Assembly: GCA_033557685.1 (NCBI GenBank)
Contig: JAWQRN010000370.1
Span: forward strand, 1-30,678
Source: Sperchopsis tessellata
Taxonomy: Eukaryota; Arthropoda; Insecta; Coleoptera; Hydrophilidae
Direction of reading: 5' to 3'
DNA length: 30,678 nt
Part shown: positions 20,291 to 28,070 of the stretch, in pieces
How positions within the stretch are numbered: the stretch's first letter is position 1
How the letters are laid out: the number at the start of each line of letters is the position of its first letter
The notes under the pieces: generated by a model
Databases searched by the model: none
Told to the model about the DNA's origin: nothing
The model's input: the letters and a program-made list of their open reading frames with translations, nothing else
Program-made: the position numbers and the translations under genes

Positions 20291-20354
20291 CTGAATAAAT
20301 CAACTTCATTTATATTGGTGTTTTGTTTGGACAATTTTCTATATTATTTTTACA
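20288..20354 (-). repeat. Right inverted arm of the short element
   Basis: Reverse complement of the left arm at 20051-20117. It overlaps the last bases of the hammerhead-like motif. Confidence 0.85.
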
Positions 20355-21120
20355 AAATGGAACACCCAATGTACTCCTCGTCTACGTTTTCTTTGTTATC
20401 TATATAGACGTTTGCATTTCTCAGCCTGCGGCTCTTGGCGTTCATTATATCTTATTTTTTTTCCATCTTTCGATTTCCGCCAGCACCATTTCTGTTTTCT
20501 CTCCTTTGTTCATCTTGTACGCCTTAACTATCTTGGGCTCTAATTATAGCTCCTTAGAAATACATTTCTCAAGTGATTCCTTTACATTCTCGTCCTCCAC
20601 TTTTAGACTTTTTACTATTATTTTGGCCCGCTTCTTTTCTTTCTCTTAATTTTCCATTCTGCTTTATATTTCGTCCAGTCACCCTTGCGTTTGGGATTTT
20701 TCCTATTCTCACTTTTCCTTTTTTATACGCAGTTCCAGTCTTACTGATTTTATCTCCTCTTTCAATTATCTATTGTTCTTCTTCATTTCTTGCATCATCT
20801 CCTTCAACATGTCTCTCAGTTCCTCTATCCTTTCGTTTCTTCGCTCTTGTTACTCGTTTCAGTCTTACAACTCCGCCCTGTTGTTGCTCTTTTTTCCTGT
20901 ATTCTCCTTTTTCTGGCGACCTTGACAATTTATTGCTCGTTGCAAATATGTGTGCTCCCTCTTTGTGCCCCTCTTCGTCTGTCATTTTCGTTGTCTCTAC
21001 CTCTTTTTTATCTTTTTTCATTTGTCCTGTCTATCTGGTATGCCGTTTCTTTATCTCGTTCTGTTTTTCACTCCAGGATTATTTATTGCAAGCAAACTTT
21101 TTATTCATCAATGTAGCACT

Positions 21121-22109
21121 TTACCGCCACGCTCAGCTCTTTTCCTATTTCAAAGTTGTTTACATAACCTCACTTTTACGTTTGATATTCAATCACTAAG
21201 TTACCCGTGTTTCGTCCTATATTAGTGCCTATTCGGTATATTATCACTAAAATGCCACGTACCTTCACTGTGTTTGCAAATAAAACTATCGATGAAACCA
21301 CTTTTGGATATCCGCTTCGCAGCGATTTTATATACGTCATCCGTAAACCGTACCCTACTGTTGATTTCTCTACTGAAAGGAAACCTTCGAAATCGGACAA
21401 TACGAGAAGAGTGTGAGTGAGAACTAGATGAGTTATCAGACTGTGAAGTACTCACAAATGGAATTATATTTTCAATAGTAAATACTATTTTTGAAACAAC
21501 TGAAGGGGGGTAGCCGTTCAAGAGTAAAATATCAAAAAGTCTTTTTAGGTTTTAATTTAATAGAGATCAAACGAACAATCAAAGATACGGAGATGTTAGT
21601 GAATAATGAAACAGCATCAAAAGATACAACAACATAACCTTCGAGGATCTCCAGGTCTTTCACACAATCAGCAAAAGAAAATTAATCTTTAATATTGCAT
21701 GGTAACATTCGTAGAAAGACTTCGTAAAGATATTTGATAGAAAAATAGACAACTGCCTATTAGGAGATAATTGAGAAGACATAAGAGGACACCCCTCTTA
21801 AACCAATAAATGTAACTAGGTAATGATTTCCAGAATACTAAGATATTGTTTATAATGCAATGATTACAATAAGTTCTGTTAATATGTTAGAATAATAATT
21901 TGTAAGAAAATATTTTTTGTTAGTTTTTGTAGGTTTAAAAATAAAAACTGGGAGCTAGCGTTCATCCTATAAATATCATGATATGGTGTATAACTACATA
22001 ATGAAATTAATGGGGCCAGTACCTACTGAGAGCGAAGACCGGGTTCGATCTCGTGTAAATCTATGGGCTGTAGCTAAAAGCTAATTATTTAGTCAAGTTT
22101 GTTGTATTA
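21121..22109. other. Stretch with no recognised gene
   Basis: Overlapping open frames near 21200-21520 on both strands show no motif. The part next to 21120 may be the LINE E 5' leader. A B-box-like GGGTTCGATCTC at about 22041-22052 hints at an old tRNA-derived SINE but lacks a convincing A box. Nothing else was recognised. Confidence 0.45.
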
Positions 22110-22314
22110 GAATGCCTGATTGGTTAGCATCGATGATTGTTATATAATATTGTAAATTATGTGTAAGGTTTTCATTTTGTGTTGTATGCCTGATTCACAT
22201 ATTTAGTTGCTTTGGTAAATTTTAGTAAAGTGGGTACCTTTATTAAATGTAATAGACTTCCACGGTTATTATCTGTATGCATGTTGTTTCCGGGTGGAAA
22301 CCGTGTAGAGGCTC

Positions 22315-22375
22315 TGACAAGTTCCGACGTTTCATCCACGGTTGCAAGGGACATTTTCAAGGCAAGTGTTGTTAC
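22315..22375 (-). ncRNA. Degenerate hammerhead-like motif in the PLE2 3' region
   Basis: The minus strand shows TTGAAAATG (compare CTGAAGATG), a weak stem II (GTCC with GGAT), then GAAACGTC and GG. The GG can pair with CC just before the core, and TTGT further on can pair with ACAA upstream, the same layout as the 20243-20290 motif. Two core positions are mutated, so this copy is unlikely to cleave. Confidence 0.3.
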
Positions 22376-22499
22376 TTCAATGAATGAATTCACTGCACTG
22401 ATCCAAACTCGGCTGGATCATGCTTATATAGGCAAGGACTGGAGTGGGGGATGCGCACTAGCACATGGCCGTTGCGTTCAGGTGATTGTTGCCGAGTGC

Positions 22500-22760
22500 A
22501 GGACGAGAAATTAGAGAGAGGCATTCGCCAAGCAATTGGTAGTTGAAAACCATCATCCCTCTTAATATTTTTGGGGCCATTATAAACCTTAATGGCTTCT
22601 CGGAATTTTCTGGGAAAAAAAGAAGGCTCTTGAGCTAAGACTTTAGACATAATGGTATGACCTGTTTCATGACGGCTGAATAATATGACCCAGGCGAGTA
22701 CAGCGTTCGTTCTCCTTTAAACGAGTAGCAATCGTACGCTTAGTTTCAACAAGGAACAAG
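22500..22760 (-). pseudogene. PLE2 GIY-YIG endonuclease C-terminal pseudogene
   Basis: Minus-strand relics read TIATRLKENERCTRLGHI near 22670-22725, then, after a frameshift, SKVLAQEPSFFPRKFREAIK and VYNGPKNIKRDDGFQLPIAW (22525-22650). This is the conserved PLE C-terminus, where the nuclease domain is followed by an FPRKFREAIEI and INRDDGFQL block. It differs in sequence type from PLE1 and PLE3, whose nuclease starts TYIGQTNR and keeps TRVEEQ or HVEEHE, so at least two PLE lineages are present. The YIG motif itself is upstream of the preserved part. Confidence 0.8.
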
Positions 22761-22784
22761 GGATCTGATAAAGGGCTAAGGGCA

Positions 22785-25569
22785 ATGGAGTAAGAGTGGG
22801 CGAAAAAAAATTGATAATGAATGATGAAGAGTACACATGGAACCAACAGGAAAAATCACTGATCGTTAAAGGCCAAAAATGGTGGCTAAAATACTAAGAA
22901 TACCAGTGAAAGATAATAAGAGGACGACACAAGATAAGAACGGGAACATGCACAAGGAAGAGAGGCAGGAAATTGACAATAAGAGGGAAAGGTACAGGAT
23001 AGGAATATTGAACTAAGAGGGATACACGGAAAATAGGAAGAACTAGTGGAAGAAATCGAGAAGGCAAAACTACAAATACTCGCTATATCTTAAACAAAAA
23101 GAGAAGACAGGGAAGCGTAAATTTGGGAAAGAAATATACACTATTTTATAGCGGAGTAAAGGACACATATAACGCGAAGGCAGGGGTAGGAATAGTATTG
23201 GCAGAGTAAAAGGTAAAAGATGTAAAGGAATGGAAATGCAGAATAGTGATAGTTTACGGATCTAAAAAAGATGATAACAAAGATAATAAGGACATATTTT
23301 GGAAAGATTTGCAACAGGTAACGGAGGAGAGGAGAGGACAAATAATATTAGCGGGTGATTTTAATAGTAGAGTGGGAAATAAAACGGAAGGATATGAGGA
23401 AATTCTGGAAAGATATGGGGAAGAGGTAATGAACAATAATGGAAGAAGAATGCTGAAATTCAGTAAGACGAATAATATGGTGATTACGAATACAATGTTT
23501 AAGCATAGAGACACACAAAATTACAATAGATATGAGAAGAAAGAAGGAAAATTTCATAATAGACTTAATATTGGTGGAAACAGACCATATAAAGGATTAA
23601 ACAGCTGAAAGAGTTAGAAGGGGAGCGGAGATTGGAAGTGACCACTACATGTTGACCATAGCCATTACTGAAACCCATAAAGAAAACGCAGTACAAAGGA
23701 AATTGACGAGAACCAAAGGAAAAGAAGTAATCAAAACATATAGACTGAACGAAGAGACAGTAAAAAACGAATATCAAAGGCTAGTTGAGGAAAGATGCAA
23801 AAAACAAGATTGTCAGCAAAAAATGGATATGGAACAGGTATGGGATCTATTCAAAGGGATCACAAGAACAGCAGCAAAGCAGCGTCTGGAACAGCACGTT
23901 ACATCGACGGCAGAAAGCAAACAAAGTGGTGGAAGCAACGAGTGATAGAAGAAGTGACAACAAAATAAGAAGCTGTGGAAACAGGATTTGCAAAAGGAAA
24001 CGGAGAAGGCAATTAAGGATTATAAAAAAACAAACGAAGAAAGCTTAAGGCGAAGTTAAAAACGCCAAAGCAATACAATGGAAGGAATTTTGAGAAAAGA
24101 TGGATTTTGAAAACACTTGTCAACTGCAAGAAATTAAGAACAAAGAAGGAGAGATTCTCACAGAACATGAAGACATAATGAACAGATAGATGGAGTACTT
24201 CCCAAAGTTACTAGGAGTAGATGACGAAGAGGTTGGGGAGACAGGACAAGAAAATGACGACAATCACGAAACAGTAACAGAAGGGGAACTTAAAAAAGCA
24301 ATAAGCAAAATCAAAATCGGGAAAGCGGCTGGGCATGATGGTACAACTTCAGAAGAGGTCAAGAATATGGGACAAGAAGGACACGAAATTACTGCTAGAG
24401 GTGTTTAAAAAGGCCTGCGAAGATAAAATAATACCTACGGACTGGGATGTGGCAGTGATAGTGCCAATTGTCAAGAAGGGAGATAGTAGGCAATGTAGAA
24501 ACTACAGAGAGATATCACTTATCAGAGTACCTGACAAGATAGAAAGGCATTTAGATGATTCGAAAAATGGATTCAGACCAGGACATATTACACAAGACTA
24601 GATTTCTACCATACGGCAAATAGCAGAGAAGACTAGGGGTACAACAGGGTAGGATATATGTGCTTTGTGGACCTGGAAAAGGCTTTTGACAGTATGCCTA
24701 GAGTGGAAGTATGGAAGAGTATACATAAGAAAGGAGTGGGAGGAGGATAATTACAGGCTGTTAAGTCGATGTACAGATAAATTAGAAACTACATAAGAAC
24801 TGCAAATAAAGAGTCAGAAGAATTTACAACAAATGAAGGAGTTAGACAAGGAGGAATTTTGAGCCCATTGTTGTTCATATCTGTTATGGATGACATTATT
24901 TAATAAACAAAAACAAGAACAAACGGAATTAGCATCGGGTACAAGGATATGAACATAATATAGGTAACAGAGTGTGCATTTGAAGATGATATAGTTATAT
25001 TTAGGAGAGCAGAAAAAGCACTAAATGAGAACTTGTAAATACGGGAGGAGGCACGGAATAGACGAAATCTGAAAATAAACAAAAAAGACAAAAGTGATGG
25101 TGATATCCAAGGAAGAGAAAATAATTTACAGCCAAGTAGATAGAGAAAACCTAGAACAGGTCAGAGAATTTAAATAACTGGGATCGGTAATAGATATCCA
25201 AGGAAGATACAAAAGTGACAATAACAACAGAGTCAAGTCTGCAGGGAGACTTTATAGTGCTATAAGAGGGGCATTCATGAACAGACGGGAAACTTTGAAG
25301 GAGACCAAATTAACAGTGTTCAAAACAATATACATGCCAATAATGACATATGGAAGTGAAACATAGGTGTTGACTACAAGACAAAAATTGAGGGTGTAGG
25401 CGGCAGAAATGAAGTTCCTAAGGAAACGACAGGCAAATGAAACAAGTGTGGGAGGTGAAAGGTTGGGAAAGGAAATCAAGGAGGAAGACCACGGGAAACC
25501 TGGAATGACACAATAGCAAAAACGTTAAGAGACAAAGGAAAGAGTTGGAAGCAGGTAACAAAGTGTACA
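22785..25569 (+). mobile_element. LINE G: plus-strand sister of LINE E, truncated at both ends
   Basis: Same family as LINE E in the opposite orientation. It starts in the end of ORF1 (GTAAGAGTGGGCG matches GTATGAGTGGGCT of LINE E) and covers ORF2 almost to its stop. It then diverges from LINE E at about 25569, before the stop codon and the AAG-rich tail. Loss of the 3' end is unusual for a LINE, since insertion starts there, and points to a later deletion or rearrangement. Confidence 0.82.
22995..25569 (+). pseudogene. LINE G ORF2 pseudogene: endonuclease + reverse transcriptase
   Basis: The start motif is mutated (RIGILN-stop-EG for KIGTWNIRG, near 22995-23015). A 120-codon open stretch (23246-23608) has KDIFWKDLQQVTEERRGQII, LAGDFNSRVGNKTEGYEEIL (catalytic GDFN intact, about 23350) and RMLKFSKTNNMVITN. 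The GSDH box follows at 23633-23646. Linker and RT blocks: LKKAISKIKIGKAAGHDGTT (24289-24348), DWDVAVIVPIVKKGDSRQCR, IERHLDDSKNGFRPGHITQD, MCFVDLEKAFDSMPRVEVW (about 24660-24714), GVRQGGILSPLLF (about 24840-24878), and AFEDDIVIF (24976-25002) with Glu for Ala in the catalytic box. The C-terminal part ends SWKQVTKCT. Stops and frameshifts are frequent. Minus-strand frames across 23254-25669 are shadows. Confidence 0.85.
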
Positions 25570-26789
25570 GTGTACTGAAAGATGTGCTAATTAAAATTGA
25601 TTTTCGCTGTAGTTTTATTTGTGGGGATACACACATTTTTTTTGTTAGAACCCGTTGACTTAGGACCAAAATACAAATTTATAGCTTGTTAGGAATTATA
25701 CCTCTGTCTTTAACTGTAAATTGTAAAAAATGGTTTAAATCTATAATAACAATTATTATTTTATGAAACATTGGTGTGGCTAAAATTTTTTTTTAATTAT
25801 AAACATCCAGTTTTAAATCTACCTTATCTAACGTTTTATAGGAAATTAACAAAGAACTATGAAAGTTTGAACAAGAAGTATATCCATCAAGTTATTTTGC
25901 AACTACTTAGCTAGCTAAACTGCAAACGTAAGCAACACCCTCTTAGAGGAGAAGTTATGTCGTGTAGGTCTCCCTTATTCCTTCAGCTGTGACGTTACAT
26001 ACTGCTTGGGTACAGTTGAAATTTATTTTAAGGTCCCCCACACAAATTAGCTGCCAGTCCCAGGTTGGCCGTTCATACTCTTGCCTCCTTGGGGCCGGCA
26101 TAAACATGTGGGTAGACGAATAATTAATTATTGCGTAGAAAGGGTTCAAGCGATAGACGGAATGGTCTCTGGGTGTCCTGCATTAAAAATTACAAAGTTT
26201 AGAGGACCATGAGTTATTGCATTGTTGGATACATTTTACAGATAATTTATGATGTTTCATTATAATGCTATTACTTTGCTGTATGAAAGAGGTTCATATA
26301 TATTTAAACTAGCATTTTATTTAAATTTTCGAATTAACTACTAAGATCACTTGTAGTAATTAATTTGTTACTAGTATTATCATCACTGAAATATCAAAGA
26401 ATTGTTAACGCCAATCACCAAGCCATACTTTGTAATTTACTTAAGCTCTTTGTGTATACATTACATGTTCGATTTTTCCGTTGGCTTTTTGTGTATTAAA
26501 TGACATGTTTTGATGACAATAAACACACCCAGTGTGTTTTACATACATCCATTTTTTTATTTTGGTCTTAGTCATTGTCTTTAGACTAGTACAATTGTAA
26601 TGGCAACATATAATACCAATCTCTATGTGTATTTACAACTGTGTAAAGTTTAACAGAACCTATTAAATTAGTTTTTCCCATTTCCCCATAGTGAGATAAA
26701 TCATTTGCATTCACTCTCATTAACTTGGTCATTCATATTTTGAAGACCAGATATTCTTCTTTAACTTATAAATGTAACCTATTTCTGAA
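25570..26789. other. Stretch with no recognised gene
   Basis: A 64-codon minus-strand frame at 25955-26149 lies in a locally GC-richer patch (26030-26100) but matches nothing I know. The remainder is AT-rich without motifs. Confidence 0.45.
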
Positions 26790-26985
26790 AAAATGATACC
26801 TTTTCACATGAAAGGTAAAAAAGAACTACATAACTACCAACCATTATATGTTGTTTTGGTAATCTATCGAGTATCCTCTCGAAGATTATCTGGATGGAGT
26901 ATATTTAACATTTAAGATTTATAATGCTGGCAGATTTCAGACCAGAGTTTAGTAATATGGGTCATACTTTTGTGAGATTTCATTT
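26790..26985 (+). pseudogene. LINE H: small reverse transcriptase relic
   Basis: Plus-strand codons read IPFHMKGKKELHNYQPLYVV then LVIYRVSSRRLSGW (about 26795-26900). This is recognisable as the RT entry block IHKKGxxxxLxNYRPIxxLSxIYKLxSRIL. After a frameshift, LADFRPEFSNMGHTF (about 26928-26975) matches the QAGFRxxFSTxDHT block that normally follows 15-20 residues later. Spacing and order agree with LINE RTs of the LINE C type. Nothing downstream continues the domain. The relic is short and heavily mutated; clade unknown. Confidence 0.55.
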
Positions 26986-27071
26986 TTTTGCCTAGTCTAT
27001 ATTTCTTTTTAACAAATTCTGTCTATTTGTAACTAATTGATTCCAAGCCCCTGCGATTTTATTCTAAGAAT

Positions 27072-27157
27072 TCGTCTCGGCTGAGAATCGAACTTGAACC
27101 ACCTCCTATCGCATATTCAAAGCCCCAACGCTGTAACTATACAGCCACTGAGACTGC
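27072..27157 (-). mobile_element. tRNA-derived SINE head, minus strand
   Basis: On the minus strand the segment begins AGTCTCAGTGGCTGTATAGT (A-box-like CAGTGG) and ends with a B-box-like AAGTTCGATTCTC followed by GCCGAGAC. GTCTC near the start can pair with GAGAC at the end, like an acceptor stem. The spacing between the two boxes is longer than in most tRNAs, and the cloverleaf is not clean, so a SINE promoter is likelier than a functional tRNA. It lies immediately beside the stop codon of the fourth mariner. The SINE differs from the one at 9059-9312. Confidence 0.55.
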
Positions 27158-28070
27158 TTAATCTCCTTCATTCTCAATAATTGTTTGCCAACGTTCTGGT
27201 AGTTCTTCGATTTCTAGGTGGTCAAAATGTTGTTTTTTGACATAAACTAATTGTCTAGCCAGTTACACATTTCATCATCGTCTTGAAATATAATACCACG
27301 AAGGTCATTTGAAAGCAAGCAGAAAAGATAAAAATCCGAATATGTAATATCCAGAGAATACGGTAGCTGTTGAATTTGGTCGTCCTTGTCGAACTGCTTC
27401 CGCCAGTCACCGAAGTTGTTGGCAGTATACGTCGGCTATTATTGTTTCTAGAAGTTCCCACTATATTATCCCTTCTGTACCCCACCAAACACAATATAAT
27501 AGCTTGCGCAAATAAAAATCATGCTTGATGTGCGGATTTGCTCGATGATCATTATTTATCCATTGTTTTCGATTTTTCATATTAATATTAAGGCATCATT
27601 TTTCATCTCTCATGATGATTGAAGATATAAATGGTCGATGCTGAAACTGCGCGAGGCGTTGTCGAATAAGCAATGGAGCACATGCTACAATGCTCTGATT
27701 TATGTGGTTTTGGCTGAGGTTACGGAGTATATAATACGCCGAATTTCTAAATTTATCCAGTTGAATTCAGATGATTGAGAACCGTCTGCTGGTGAACATA
27801 TGAGCTGGTTCGCCGTTTTCCGTGTTGTTTAACGGCTGTCCGCTTGGAGAAGAGCTTCTAGACGCTCTTCACTTATATCACCTGGATGTCCTAACTGGAA
27901 TTATCACTTAGGCTAAAATCGCATTCTTTAAAGTATTTAAATCACTTTTATTCTGTTATTGTTGCAACATAACCATGCTCGTAAATATCACTGATACTAA
28001 GAGCGGTTTCTGTAGCATTACAGCCAGGATAAAATTCGTAGAGAAGGAATGTCAGAGATGAACTTTAGGG
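27158..28070 (-). pseudogene. Mariner transposase pseudogene (irritans-like)
   Basis: A nearly full-span but badly decayed irritans-type transposase. From about 28045 downward: LLYEFYPGCNATETALSISD, YFKECDFSLSD, ISEERLEALLQADSRQTTRK with TANQ (27830-27900), IMRDEK in place of the VTGDEKW block, NMKNRKQWINNDHRANPHIK, then YCVWWGTEGIIVWELLETII with ADVYCQQL (27410-27495). A deletion then removes the HDNARPH block. The end reads LPYSLDITYSDFYLFCLLSN with DLRG (27310-27375; PSDYHLF-like block), CNWLDN and LEIEELPERWQTIIENE, with TAA at 27160-27158. The first and second catalytic aspartates are degraded or lost. Inverted repeats were not identified. The 79-codon frame at 27255-27494 starts in frame with the WELLETII block but runs out of phase. 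Confidence 0.78.

Larger units (their letters stand above)
20051..20354. mobile_element. Short element with 67-bp inverted ends, inserted in LINE E ORF1
   Basis: The left arm (20051-20117) and right arm (20288-20354) are reverse complements at 62 of 67 positions by eye. The 170 bp between them is not coding and includes, next to the right arm, a hammerhead-like motif. LINE E ORF1 codons flank the unit on both sides (EEYIGCSIL above 20355; MTMTEKEIQ below 20040), so it is an insertion. The motif layout resembles the 3' region of PLE2, so this may be PLE-derived, in line with the partial inverted copies known for PLEs. A foldback or MITE-like DNA element is the alternative. No clear target duplication was found. 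Confidence 0.65.
19900..21021 (-). pseudogene. LINE E ORF1 pseudogene (coiled-coil, basic), split by a 304-bp insert
   Basis: Upstream of ORF2 on the same strand lies a charged, low-aromatic reading that I interpret as ORF1, the RNA-binding partner of the LINE particle. It begins with an 83-codon open stretch from ATG 21021 (MKKDKKEVETTKMTDEEGHK). It shifts into ELRDMLKEMMQEMKKNN and LKEEIKSVRLELRIKKGK, which have heptad-like spacing of Leu/Met/Ile, and then AKIIVKSLKVEDENVKESLE, EPKIVKAYKMNKGEKTEMVL and SRRLRNANVYIDNKENVDEE. The 20051-20354 insert interrupts it. Coding resumes with MTMTEKEIQRKIRSIAREET and a WVG-like motif. A nucleic-acid-binding fold in the second half is plausible but unproven. 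The large plus-strand frame 20573-21199 is antisense to this. Confidence 0.65.
16985..21120 (-). mobile_element. LINE E: near full-length two-ORF LINE, minus strand
   Basis: The longest element in the window contains ORF1 (coiled coil, basic), then an ORF2 of APE endonuclease plus RT. Its short 3' untranslated tail ends in an AAG-rich run (minus strand GTAGAAGAAGAAGAAAAG near 16995-17010). A 304-bp inverted-repeat element splits ORF1. It belongs to the same family as LINE G (22785-25569), which lies inverted about 1.7 kb beyond its 5' end. The RT and tail style suggest an RTE-like group, although a sizeable ORF1 is not typical of classical RTE. The 5' limit near 21120 is uncertain. Confidence 0.78.
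22110..22780 (-). mobile_element. PLE2: Penelope-like 3' end, minus strand
   Basis: A minus-strand PLE end: the C-terminal half of the GIY-YIG domain followed by a 3' region of about 300 bp with a degenerate hammerhead-like motif (22315-22375). The 5' part is absent. LINE G begins at about 22785, so the two elements abut. Confidence 0.75.

Noticed and set aside
20573..21199. A 208-codon plus-strand open frame, the longest in the window, rich in Phe, Leu and Ser and membrane-like
   Set aside because: It is exactly antisense to the Lys/Glu-rich LINE E ORF1, whose complement always reads Phe/Leu/Ser-rich. The overlapping plus-strand frames nearby have the same cause.
21207..21521. Overlapping open frames on both strands near 21.2-21.5 kb
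   Set aside because: No motif in either direction; they overlap each other and probably lie in or beside the LINE E leader.
22020..22060. Possible tRNA or SINE promoter
   Set aside because: Only a B-box-like sequence is present; no A box or tRNA fold.
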